From Qipengyuania pacifica (GTDB lineage: Bacteria; Pseudomonadota; Alphaproteobacteria; Sphingomonadales; Sphingomonadaceae), in NCBI RefSeq assembly GCF_019857205.1, contig NZ_JAHWXO010000001.1:434001-498000 (forward strand): a stretch of DNA of 64,000 nt, written 5' to 3'. The notes under the pieces were generated by a model. That model was not told where the DNA came from and made no database searches. It saw only the letters and a list, made by a program, of their open reading frames with translations. Positions 9,105-16,529 of this stretch are shown piece after piece (the stretch's first letter is position 1; every line of letters begins with the position of its first letter). The position numbers were made by a program, and so were the translations under genes.

Positions 9105-9186
9105 CATCACATTCTCGCCGCATTTCGTTTACGGCGTTAACACGGCGTCGCCATCGCGGCGCGATACAAGGTCAAGGGGAATACAC

Positions 9187-9447
9187 ATGAAATTCACCAA
9201 AGCTTCGCTCGTCGTTTCGGCTGCCGCTCTTAGCCTCGGCCTCGCCGCTTGCGACGGCCCGAACGAAAACGCCATGGAAGATGCCGGCGAACAGCAGGCA
9301 GAAGCCGTCAACGAGCGTGTTGATGCCATGGAAGACGCTGGCACCATCAGCGACGCACAGTCGGACGCTATCACCGACCAGGCAGAAGATAAGGCAGATG
9401 CCATGGAAGAGCAGGGCGAAGCCATGGATGATGCCCAGGGCATGTAA
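9187..9447 (+). CDS. Small acidic lipoprotein, function unknown
   Basis: An 86-residue protein with a type II signal peptide: basic MKFTK start, hydrophobic core, lipobox LAAC with Cys at position 22. The mature part is very acidic, rich in Asp, Glu, Ala and Met, with repeated DAMED/DAMEE units and little predicted tertiary structure apart from helix. I do not recognise a functional family; similar small acidic lipoproteins are common in Sphingomonadales. An EcfG-type promoter upstream suggests induction in general stress, and a strong terminator follows, so it is probably a single-gene unit. AAGGGGA lies 9 bases before the ATG. Confidence 0.82.
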   Translation: MKFTKASLVVSAAALSLGLAACDGPNENAMEDAGEQQAEAVNERVDAMEDAGTISDAQSDAITDQAEDKADAMEEQGEAMDDAQGM

Positions 9448-9468
9448 GCTCTGAGTTATTCTAACGAC

Positions 9469-9503
9469 AACGGCCCCGGAGCGATCCGGGGCCGTTTTCT
9501 TTT
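9469..9503. terminator. Terminator shared by the lipoprotein gene and phhA
   Basis: A 12-bp stem (9469-9480 with 9485-9496) closed by a GCGA tetraloop is followed by TTTTCTTTT on the plus strand. It is an excellent rho-independent terminator for the lipoprotein gene. The phhA stop codon (9502-9504) abuts it, so read from the other strand it also lies directly after phhA, but there the U-tract is weaker. Confidence 0.88.
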
Positions 9504-10440
9504 AAACAGGCTTTGCGCCGGACCCACGCCCGCCGCGCAGAGTGTATTCCAAAGTGCCCCGGTTTACCACGTAGTCGACGTCGATCACGGCCGTATTGGC
9601 GTAGGTGAAACCGGGCCCCAGGTTCCGATAGAGCTTGTCGAAATCGCGCTCTACTGTCTGGCGGTAGAGATCCTCGAAGCTTTCGATGACGAAATATGTC
9701 GGCTGCAAATCGCTGATGACATAATCGGTGCGCATTACACGATCCACGTTCAGCATGATGCGGTTGGGGCTTTCCGCCTCGATTGCGTAGACCACCTCGG
9801 TCGGGCCCGACAGAATGCCGGCGCCATAGGCCTTGATGCCGTCTTTTTCCTCGATCAGCCCGAATTCCACCGTGTACCAGTAAAGCGAGCCCAGTGCCTT
9901 GAGGCGATTGTGCCGCATGGCTTTCCAACCCGCGCGGCCATATTCCTGCATATAGTCGGCATAGACCGGATCGGTCAGCATCGGGACGTGCCCGAATACG
10001 TCGTGGAAGACGTCGGGCTCTTGGATGTAATCGAAGGTTTCGCGCGTGCGGATGAAATTGCCTGCAGGAAAACGGCGGTTGGCCAGATGCCAGAAGAACA
10101 CATGATCAGGGATGAGCATCGGCACGGGAACGACGCTCCACCCGGTCAAGGCGGTCAGGTCTTCCGAAAGCTTGCCGAATTCCGGCACACCGCCGCGATT
10201 GAGATTGAGCTTCTGTAGCCCGGCCATGAAAGCGCTCGCTGCCCGCCCCGGCAACACGCCCATCTGGCGCTCGAACAGATCGTTCCAGATTGCATCGTCA
10301 TCGCTATCGTACTGCGTCTGCTGGGGCTCGAGCCAGTCGTCGCCGACATGATCCGGCTTCTTCAACGGTGCGGTGAATACCTCTGCCGGAAGGTCGGGTA
10401 GCCGGCTAAAGTCCTGTTCGGTTTCTTCGAATGTAGCCAT
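9502..10440 (-). CDS. phhA: Phenylalanine 4-monooxygenase
   Basis: Hydroxylates phenylalanine to tyrosine using tetrahydropterin, iron and oxygen, the first step of phenylalanine breakdown. The 312-residue product has the two iron-binding histidines in FHDVFGHVPMLTDP and the iron-binding glutamate in YWYTVEFGLI, in the order found in all aromatic amino acid hydroxylases. It is a single catalytic domain without the regulatory ACT domain of animal enzymes. I chose the ATG at 10440 (MATFEETEQ); a longer frame reaches 10677 but runs antisense through ppk2 and is not homologous. No strong ribosome site is visible. It is divergent from ppk2. Confidence 0.95.
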   Translation of the reverse strand: MATFEETEQDFSRLPDLPAEVFTAPLKKPDHVGDDWLEPQQTQYDSDDDAIWNDLFERQMGVLPGRAASAFMAGLQKLNLNRGGVPEFGKLSEDLTALTGWSVVPVPMLIPDHVFFWHLANRRFPAGNFIRTRETFDYIQEPDVFHDVFGHVPMLTDPVYADYMQEYGRAGWKAMRHNRLKALGSLYWYTVEFGLIEEKDGIKAYGAGILSGPTEVVYAIEAESPNRIMLNVDRVMRTDYVISDLQPTYFVIESFEDLYRQTVERDFDKLYRNLGPGFTYANTAVIDVDYVVNRGTLEYTLRGGRGSGAKPV

Positions 10441-10497
10441 ATTGTTGCTGTTGATACTAGCATTGCGTTCACCATTCAAATCCGGCGCGGGAAAACC

Positions 10498-11268
10498 ATG
10501 AAAAAGAGCGATTACGAAGCCGAGTTGACGCCGATGAAGGCCGAACTTGTCGGGATGGCACGCTGGGCGCGCGCGACGGGTCAGCGGATCGTGGTCCTGT
10601 TCGAAGGGCGGGATACGGCAGGGAAGGGCGGCGCCATCCGCGCCGTGTCCGAACCACTGAACCCCCGCCAGTGCCACATTGTAGCGCTACCGAAGCCCAC
10701 GGATACGCAGCAGACTGAGTGGTATTTTCAGCGTTATGTCGAACATCTTCCCAGTGCCGGAGAAATCGTGCTGTTCGACCGCAGCTGGTACAACCGGGCC
10801 GGGGTGGAAAAGGTGATGGGTTATGCCGAGGAAAGGCAGGTCGGCGCTTTCCTTTCACAGGCGCCGATATTCGAAAAGCAGCTAGTCGATGATGGGATAC
10901 TGTTGTTCAAATATTGGCTGACGACCGATCAGGCCCGGCAGGAGGAGCGGCTGCGAGAACGGCTCGATGATCCGTTAAAACGCTGGAAGCTGTCTCCAGT
11001 CGATCTGGCAGCACGGGACAAGTATGAGGCCTATACCGAGGCGCGCGAAGCCATGCTGTCCGCCACGCATACGGAGTGGGCCCCGTGGACATTGGTGGAT
11101 TTCAACGATCAGAAGCGTGGTCGGTTGACGCTGGTGCGCGATCTGCTCGATCGGCTTCCCGATACGAATGTGCCGCCCGAAGATATAGAACTGCCCGAAC
11201 TCGGGCATGAACCGCAGGCGGAACGTTACACGGTGCTTCAACCTATCGCAGACTATCCGCTGAACTAA
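10498..11268 (+). CDS. ppk2: Polyphosphate kinase 2
   Basis: Transfers phosphate between polyphosphate and nucleotides. The 256-residue protein has one PPK2 domain: Walker A GRDTAGKGG at about residues 37-45, the lid-region tryptophan-rich stretch EWYFQRY, and Walker B FDRSWYNR with the catalytic aspartate near residue 94. Its length matches a one-domain class I PPK2, which usually favours nucleoside diphosphate phosphorylation; the class is inferred, not proven. The ATG at 10498 follows GGCGCGGGAAAACC. It ends with a 4-bp convergent overlap with the dehydratase gene on the other strand. Confidence 0.93.
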   Translation: MKKSDYEAELTPMKAELVGMARWARATGQRIVVLFEGRDTAGKGGAIRAVSEPLNPRQCHIVALPKPTDTQQTEWYFQRYVEHLPSAGEIVLFDRSWYNRAGVEKVMGYAEERQVGAFLSQAPIFEKQLVDDGILLFKYWLTTDQARQEERLRERLDDPLKRWKLSPVDLAARDKYEAYTEAREAMLSATHTEWAPWTLVDFNDQKRGRLTLVRDLLDRLPDTNVPPEDIELPELGHEPQAERYTVLQPIADYPLN

Positions 11269-12122
11269 ACCAGGCTGGCAGAAGCTTTCGTCACCTCACG
11301 CCCGTCGGTTGCGAAAGCACCCATTTCGATTGCCTCTCCCCTACCCCGCATGATGAGATGCAGGGGCTCGCCCCCTATTGCGGGGCTCACGCCACGAAAG
11401 GAGAAGCTCGCCAGGCGGTTCTCGCCGAAACTTCCTGCAGCAAATTGCAGCAGCAAGCTCGCAATCAGCGGCCCGTGGACGACCAATCCACGATAGCGCT
11501 CTACATCGCGCGCATAGGGTGCGTCGTAATGGATGCGATGGGTGTTGAAGGTGAGGGCGGAAAAACGGAACAGCAGCCGCTCGTCGGGAGTGGCGATGTG
11601 GTGAGCCTCCCATGCGGAAGGATCGAAGGTTTCGCCTGTCGGCTCCGGTGGAACCAGAGGCGCCGCGCTATCCTGCGCATCCAGGTAGACGAGCGTTTGC
11701 CGTTCGGTCACTGCCAGTTGCCCGTCGGCGCCGGTCTCGTGGTCGATGTCGACGAAAACCATATCGCCCCGGCTTCCGGACTTGGCTTCGATGGAAACCA
11801 CGCGGCTCACGCGATCTATGGCCGAGCCTATGGATATGGGGGCGTGAAACCGGATGGCACTCGATGCCCACATGCGCCTTGGCAAAGGCACTGGCGGGAG
11901 GAAGCTGGCCGGACTGTCCTCGCGCGAAGGATGACCGTCCGCGCCAAGTTGGCCTGTTCGCGCTTCGGGAGTGCACAGGCAGAGGTGAATGCCCTGCGGC
12001 ATCGCATCGCCCGGGGGGGCATCGCGGTCGAAGGTTGCGCACCAGCGCGCGGCAAGCGGCGGGTCGAGCTGGTCGGCACTGCGCTGCTCGCGCCCGATCC
12101 AGTCCGACCACTCAGTCGTCAT
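11265..12122 (-). CDS. Mesaconyl-C4-CoA-hydratase-like MaoC family dehydratase
   Basis: A 285-residue double-hotdog protein: an N-terminal FAS1-like dehydratase half and a C-terminal MaoC-type half. Family hallmarks are the DWIGR start, ASFLPPVPLPRRMWA, and the catalytic ALTFNTHRIHYDAPYA with His and Asp, followed by GLVVHGPL. Relatives hydrate mesaconyl-C4-CoA or related unsaturated acyl-CoAs. The ATG at 12122 overlaps the stop of the upstream thiolase by 4 bp (ATGA), so translation is probably coupled; it is the last gene of the acyl-CoA operon. The exact substrate is unknown. An open frame runs upstream to 12170 inside the thiolase gene and is not used. Confidence 0.85.
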   Translation of the reverse strand: MTTEWSDWIGREQRSADQLDPPLAARWCATFDRDAPPGDAMPQGIHLCLCTPEARTGQLGADGHPSREDSPASFLPPVPLPRRMWASSAIRFHAPISIGSAIDRVSRVVSIEAKSGSRGDMVFVDIDHETGADGQLAVTERQTLVYLDAQDSAAPLVPPEPTGETFDPSAWEAHHIATPDERLLFRFSALTFNTHRIHYDAPYARDVERYRGLVVHGPLIASLLLQFAAGSFGENRLASFSFRGVSPAIGGEPLHLIMRGRGEAIEMGAFATDGREVTKASASLV

Positions 12123-13351
12123 GCGGCGCGCTCGAATACCGCAGCCATGCCCTGACCCCCACCGATGCACATGGTTTCAAGCCCAAAGCGGGCTTCGCGG
12201 CGTTGCATCTCGTGCGCCATGTCCGCGAGAATGCGGATGCCGGTCGCACCGATCGGATGGCCAAGCGATATGCCGGAGCCATTGACGTTGACGATCTCGC
12301 GCCGGCTGTCGTCTTCGCCGAAGCCCCAGCCTTTCATCACGGCGAGCGCCTGAGGGGCAAATGCCTCGTTGAGTTCTATCAGATCGATATCGTCCCAGCC
12401 GAGGCCGTTCCTCGCAAACAACCGTTCGACAGCCGGGACCGGCCCGATTCCCATGCGGCTGGGATCGCAGCCGGCCGCGCTCCACGAGTGGAACCAGAGA
12501 ATGGGTTCGAGGCCTAGTTCCTCGACCTTGTCTTCGGCGACGACGAGGCAGGCCGCCGCCGCATCGTTCTGCTGGCTGGCGTTGCCGGCCGTCACGATGG
12601 CATCCGGGTCGCGCTTCACATCAATGGCGCGCAGGGCCCCGAGCGTTTCGATGGTTGCGTCGGAGCGGAAGCCCTCGTCCTTGGCGAAGACGAGCGGATC
12701 GCCCTTGCGCTGCGGGATTTCCACCGGGACCAACTGGTCATCGAACTTGCCTTCGTCCCATGCGCGGGCGGCGTTCTGATGGCTGCGCGCAGCGAAGGCA
12801 TCGGCCTCTTCGCGCGTAATGCCGTAATCCTTGGCGAGGTTTTCCGCCGTTTCGATCATGCCGGTGATGATGCCGTACCGTTCAATCGGCTGGCTCATCA
12901 GACGGCCGCGGGTCAGGCGATCCCACAGTTGCAGGTCGCCGAGGCGGGAGCCGTGACGGGCCTTGGTCGTGTAATGTTCGACATTCGACATGCTTTCGAC
13001 ACCGCCGGCCAGCACGCAATCGGCGACGCCGGTTTGCACCATCATGGCGGCCGTTGCGACGGCCTGCAGGCCCGAGCCGCAGCGGCGGTCCAGCTGGAAG
13101 CCGGGGACTTCTTCCGGATAGCCTGCCGCCAGCCAGCTCCAGTGGCCGATGGCCGGCGCTTCGCCGCTGCCATAGCCCTGACTGAAGACGACATCGTCGA
13201 CGCGCGTAGGATCGATCCCGCTGCGTTCCACCAGAGCCTTGATGATGATAGCGCCGAGCTGCCCCGCCTCGAGCGGAGCGAGGGTGCCGAGAAAGCGCCC
13301 GACCGGGGTCCTGAGCGGCTTGCAGATGGCTACGCGGCGGTTAGTCGTCAT
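12119..13351 (-). CDS. Acetyl-CoA C-acyltransferase (thiolase)
   Basis: A complete 410-residue thiolase: the nucleophilic cysteine in DRRCGSGLQA (about residue 90), GGVESMS, the NEAFAPQ motif, the base histidine in GHPIGATG, and the second cysteine in CIGGGQG. It should cleave a 3-ketoacyl-CoA to acetyl-CoA and a shortened acyl-CoA. It lies 3 bp after the CoA-transferase stop and overlaps the dehydratase start by 4 bp, so it belongs to a four-enzyme acyl-CoA unit. It is distinct from the thiolase fragment at the window start. Substrate chain length cannot be read from sequence. Confidence 0.94.
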   Translation of the reverse strand: MTTNRRVAICKPLRTPVGRFLGTLAPLEAGQLGAIIIKALVERSGIDPTRVDDVVFSQGYGSGEAPAIGHWSWLAAGYPEEVPGFQLDRRCGSGLQAVATAAMMVQTGVADCVLAGGVESMSNVEHYTTKARHGSRLGDLQLWDRLTRGRLMSQPIERYGIITGMIETAENLAKDYGITREEADAFAARSHQNAARAWDEGKFDDQLVPVEIPQRKGDPLVFAKDEGFRSDATIETLGALRAIDVKRDPDAIVTAGNASQQNDAAAACLVVAEDKVEELGLEPILWFHSWSAAGCDPSRMGIGPVPAVERLFARNGLGWDDIDLIELNEAFAPQALAVMKGWGFGEDDSRREIVNVNGSGISLGHPIGATGIRILADMAHEMQRREARFGLETMCIGGGQGMAAVFERAA

Positions 13352-13354
13352 GGG

Positions 13355-14581
13355 TCAGTCCTTGTCAGAAAGGCGGGCGATGCCCCGGTCGACGAGATCG
13401 CCGATGGCGCCGGAGGCGAGGCCGAGGCGGTCGGCCAGGACTTCCTCGGTGTGCTGGCCCAAGTAGGGAGCGGCCCGGGGCAATCCTGCATCGAGGGTGG
13501 GGATGTTGGCGAAGCTGCGGGTTGCAGGGTATTCGAAGCCGCTGGGGTTGGCCGGGGAGGGCCCGAAAAGAGGGTTTTCCGTCACCAGTTCCGCATCGTT
13601 TGCGGCTTCGTGCATGGTACGATAGCGCTCGAACGTGGTGCCGTGCTGCGTCAGACGGTCCGACAACGCATGCCAATCATACGTTTGACTGCGGGTGCCG
13701 AACAGCTCGAACAGTCGGTGCCGGTGTTCGAAACGCGGCCGATCACCGTCGGCGAAGCGCACGTTCAGTTCGTTTTCGAGTTCGGCGATCTCATCGGCGA
13801 GATCGAAAGCCGCGACGAGGCCATGCCATTGCTTGGCCGTCAGCGCGGCGACCATGAAGCGCACGCCATCGCGGCTGCGGAAATCGCGCCCGAAAGCGCC
13901 CCAGATGGCATTGCCGAGCCGTTCGCGGTCGCCGCCGCGATAGAGCATTTCGGCCATGGCGCCGCTATTGGCCATGGTGCCGATGGCGACATCGCCGAGC
14001 GGCACGCGGATTTCGCTGCCCTCGCCGCTCGCGTCGCGGTGGCGCAGCCCCGCGAGCAGGGCGAAAGCGCAATAGGCGCCGGTGACGAAATCCCAGGCGG
14101 GTAGCACCTGGTTGACCGGCGGCGCGGTGGCCGGGTCCCAGTCTTCCGGGCCGCACATGAGCGGGTAGCCGCTGGCGGCGTTGACAGTGAAGTCCATCGC
14201 CTGCCGGCCATCGTGCCAGCCCATGATGCGCACGCTGACCAGATCCGGACGCCTGGCAGCGATGGCGCCGTGCGAAAGGAAGCTCTTTTCCGGCAGGTTG
14301 GTGATCAGATTGCCGGTCTTCGCAGACAGTTCGACCAGCAATTCCCGCCCTTCGCCGCTGCGCAGGTCGAGCGCGACGGATTTCTTCGCCCGGTTGAGAT
14401 TTTCCCAGCTGAGCGAACGGCCTTCCTTCGTCAGCATGTAGCGATCGTAATCGAGCCCGCCCGCCTTGTGATCGACGCGGATGACTTCCGCCCCCATCTG
14501 CGCGCAGTACAGACCCGCCGTCGGCGAGGCGACGAAGCTCGACGCCTCGATGATGCTCAGACCCGATAGAAGGTCGTACAT
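13355..14581 (-). CDS. CaiB/BaiF family (class III) CoA-transferase
   Basis: A 408-residue family III CoA-transferase, which moves CoA between carboxylic acids. The N terminus (LSGLSIIEASSFVASPTAGLYCAQMGAEVIRVDH) is the standard Rossmann-like CoA-binding start of the family, followed by NLNRAKKSVALDLRSGEGRELL. The catalytic Asp position of the family would fall near residue 170 but I have not fixed it exactly. It sits 3 bp from both its neighbours, the acyl-CoA dehydrogenase upstream and the thiolase downstream. In this company it likely activates the acid that the operon degrades, perhaps a dicarboxylic or branched acid; that is inference. Confidence 0.9.
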   Translation of the reverse strand: MYDLLSGLSIIEASSFVASPTAGLYCAQMGAEVIRVDHKAGGLDYDRYMLTKEGRSLSWENLNRAKKSVALDLRSGEGRELLVELSAKTGNLITNLPEKSFLSHGAIAARRPDLVSVRIMGWHDGRQAMDFTVNAASGYPLMCGPEDWDPATAPPVNQVLPAWDFVTGAYCAFALLAGLRHRDASGEGSEIRVPLGDVAIGTMANSGAMAEMLYRGGDRERLGNAIWGAFGRDFRSRDGVRFMVAALTAKQWHGLVAAFDLADEIAELENELNVRFADGDRPRFEHRHRLFELFGTRSQTYDWHALSDRLTQHGTTFERYRTMHEAANDAELVTENPLFGPSPANPSGFEYPATRSFANIPTLDAGLPRAAPYLGQHTEEVLADRLGLASGAIGDLVDRGIARLSDKD

Positions 14582-14584
14582 TCC

Positions 14585-15769
14585 CTAAAGGCCAGCGGCG
14601 TAATCGCGCAGCATGTGCTTGGCGATCTGCAGCTGGAGGATCTGCGTCGTACCTTCGTAGATGCGGTAGATGCGGGCATCGCGGAAGAAGCGTTCCGCGT
14701 CATATTCGGCGAGATAGCCGGCCCCGCCGTAGACCTGCACGACGCGGTCGACCACGCGGCCGCACATTTCGGAGGCGAAGACCTTGAAGGCGGCGGCATG
14801 CTTGACCGTGTTTTCGCCCCGATCGACCCGCGCGGTGACATCGGCCATCATCGCTTCGGCGGCGTAGATTTCGGTCCAGCTTTCGCTGAGCATCTGCTGG
14901 ATCAGCTGGAAGTTGGCGATCGGTTCGCCGAAGGCCTGGCGCTCGCTGGCATATTTGATCGCGCTGTCGAGCGCGCGGCGGGCGTAGCCCGTGCTGGCCG
15001 CGCCGACCGAGATGCGGCCATTGTCGAGGCTCATCATGGCAAAGCGGAAGCCCTGCCCGGTCTCGCCGCCCAGCAGCGCATCGCCCGGCACGTGCACATC
15101 GTCGAGCATGACATCGGAGATATGGCTGCCGGCCTGACCCATCTTGTGATCCGGGCTACCGGTCGACACGCCGGGCGTGTCCATGGGCACGATGAAGGCG
15201 GAGACATGCGCGTTCTTGGGCAGCGCGTCCTTTTCCGTGCGGGCCATGATGAGGCCGACATCGGCATGCGGCGCATTGGTGATGTACCGCTTGGTGCCGT
15301 TGAGGATCCAGCCATTGCCATCGGGATCGGGCCGGGCGGTGGTCGCCATGGCGGCGCTGTCACTGCCGGAACCGGGTTCGGTCAGGCCGAAGCAGGCAAT
15401 CGCGCCATTGGCGATCCGGGGCCACCATTCGGCCTTCTGCGCATCGGTCCCGCCGTTCTTGATTGCCGAATTGAACATGCCGACATTGATCGAGAAGATC
15501 GACCGGTAGGCAGGCGCGGCATAGGCCATGGTCTTCACGACCTTGGCATATTGGGTGCAGTTCAGGCCCGCGCCGCCATATTCTTCCGGCACGGTGAGGC
15601 CGAACAGGCCCATATCCTTCATTTCGGTGATGATTTCATCGGGAATGCGGTCATCGGCGATGACCTGCTTTTCTGCCGGGAGCAGCCGTTCGCGAACGTA
15701 GCGTTCGAGCTGTTCGAGGAACTGGTCGAAGATGTCGGCATCCATGCCGGGATTGACGGTGTCGGTCAT
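14585..15769 (-). CDS. Acyl-CoA dehydrogenase
   Basis: A 394-residue FAD-dependent acyl-CoA dehydrogenase: the N-terminal helical domain, the flavin-binding CFGLTEPGSGSD and GTKRYITNAPHAD in the middle beta domain, and a C-terminal helical domain with YGGAGYLAEYDAERFFRDARIYRIYEGT. The usual catalytic glutamate of this subgroup is the one in YEGT near the C terminus. It introduces a double bond at C2-C3 of an acyl-CoA and passes electrons to ETF. It overlaps the stop of a small lipoprotein gene by 4 bp upstream and is the first enzyme gene of the acyl-CoA operon. Substrate unknown. Confidence 0.94.
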   Translation of the reverse strand: MTDTVNPGMDADIFDQFLEQLERYVRERLLPAEKQVIADDRIPDEIITEMKDMGLFGLTVPEEYGGAGLNCTQYAKVVKTMAYAAPAYRSIFSINVGMFNSAIKNGGTDAQKAEWWPRIANGAIACFGLTEPGSGSDSAAMATTARPDPDGNGWILNGTKRYITNAPHADVGLIMARTEKDALPKNAHVSAFIVPMDTPGVSTGSPDHKMGQAGSHISDVMLDDVHVPGDALLGGETGQGFRFAMMSLDNGRISVGAASTGYARRALDSAIKYASERQAFGEPIANFQLIQQMLSESWTEIYAAEAMMADVTARVDRGENTVKHAAAFKVFASEMCGRVVDRVVQVYGGAGYLAEYDAERFFRDARIYRIYEGTTQILQLQIAKHMLRDYAAGL

Positions 15770-16032
15770 TCGGTAGCTCCATTTTCCGGACCGCCGGTTG
15801 CGCGCGTATCCGCGCCAGCGGGCATGGCATCTTCTGCGTCGGCAGCGAGCGTCCCGTTGCCTGCGGCGGGAACCGCGTCGTCCGGCAGGCGCCGCTGTTC
15901 GATCATTTCGGCAGCGTCGTCGAGCGCTTCCGCTTCGCTTTGCGAGACCGCTTCGACCGGCTGGTCATCATCGTAGCCCGAACAGGCGGACAGCGCAGAC
16001 AGCGCGGCGAGAAGGGGGACGAGTCGTTTCAT
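15766..16032 (-). CDS. Small lipoprotein, function unknown
   Basis: An 88-residue protein starting with a type II signal peptide (MKRLVPLLAALSALSAC, lipidated Cys at position 17). The mature part is acidic and Ala-rich with no family I can name. Its stop overlaps the start of the acyl-CoA dehydrogenase gene by 4 bp, so it heads, or is translated with, the acyl-CoA operon although nothing links it to metabolism. A second small lipoprotein gene lies just upstream on the same strand. Could be a lineage-specific envelope protein. Confidence 0.75.
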   Translation of the reverse strand: MKRLVPLLAALSALSACSGYDDDQPVEAVSQSEAEALDDAAEMIEQRRLPDDAVPAAGNGTLAADAEDAMPAGADTRATGGPENGATE

Positions 16033-16091
16033 TGGCGCGGAAGCTAGGCGCTATCGAACGCCGCGCAAAGGACGCTACGGCGCGGCTGGAC

Positions 16092-16117
16092 GCGGGCGAG
16101 CCGGCTGGCCCGCCCGC
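16092..16117 (-). terminator. GC-rich hairpin after the second lipoprotein gene
   Basis: GCGGGCG and GCC on one arm pair with GGC and CGCCCGC on the other, with a single A-C mismatch and a GGCT loop. It starts 8 bp after the stop of the lipoprotein gene at 16125-16412. There is no U-tract, so it may be an attenuating or mRNA-stabilising hairpin rather than a classical terminator. Confidence 0.4.
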
Positions 16118-16124
16118 ATGCCGA

Positions 16125-16412
16125 TCAGTTGCTGGAGTCTTCGGACATGGCATCCATGGCTGCGGCAGCGGTATCGGCTGCGCTGTCACCAGCTTCCTGG
16201 ATCTGGACCTCTTCGCTGGGCGAGGTCACCTGCGGCGCGGGTTCCGTATTGGCGGCCGGATCGGCAACCGGCGTTTCCTCGATCCCGGTCAGAGCTTCGT
16301 CGGCGGGCATTTCGACGGTGTCGGCTTCGACTTCGGTCGAGGCATCTTCGGTGCTGCCGCAGGCAGCAAGGGCGATGGTTGCGGCGGCCGTCAGGGCGAT
16401 ACGAAATTTCAT
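16125..16412 (-). CDS. Small acidic lipoprotein, function unknown
   Basis: A 95-residue protein with a type II signal peptide (MKFRIALTAAATIALAAC, Cys at position 18) and an acidic, Ser/Thr/Glu/Ala-rich mature part, probably disordered. A very strong ribosome site (GAAGGAGA) lies about 8 bases before the ATG, so it is likely well expressed. It resembles in style, but not clearly in sequence, the small lipoproteins at 9187 and 15766. It is divergent from recQ. A long antisense frame covering this gene and most of recQ is not a real gene. Confidence 0.8.
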   Translation of the reverse strand: MKFRIALTAAATIALAACGSTEDASTEVEADTVEMPADEALTGIEETPVADPAANTEPAPQVTSPSEEVQIQEAGDSAADTAAAAMDAMSEDSSN

Positions 16413-16447
16413 GATAAAGTCTCCTTCGTGGAATCTGGCTGGCGGTA

Positions 16448-16503
16448 AAGCGCAAGCGCGGCATGCGGGGCAAGGGGAAAATTGCCCGCCAGCGGTTGCG
16501 CTT
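16448..16503. other. Nested inverted repeats between the lipoprotein gene and recQ
   Basis: AAGCGCAA (16448-16455) is the inverse of TTGCGCTT (16496-16503), and inside them GGGCAA (16468-16473) is the inverse of TTGCCC (16482-16487). The structure fills the 117-bp divergent promoter region and could be a regulatory site for either gene. I recognise no named motif in it. Confidence 0.35.
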
Positions 16504-16529
16504 GCCCCCGCGTCTGCCATCAGGCCCCG

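Noticed and set aside
12779-14104. 441-residue plus-strand frame over the thiolase and CoA-transferase genes
   Set aside because: It crosses two well-supported genes on the other strand and has no plausible protein pattern.
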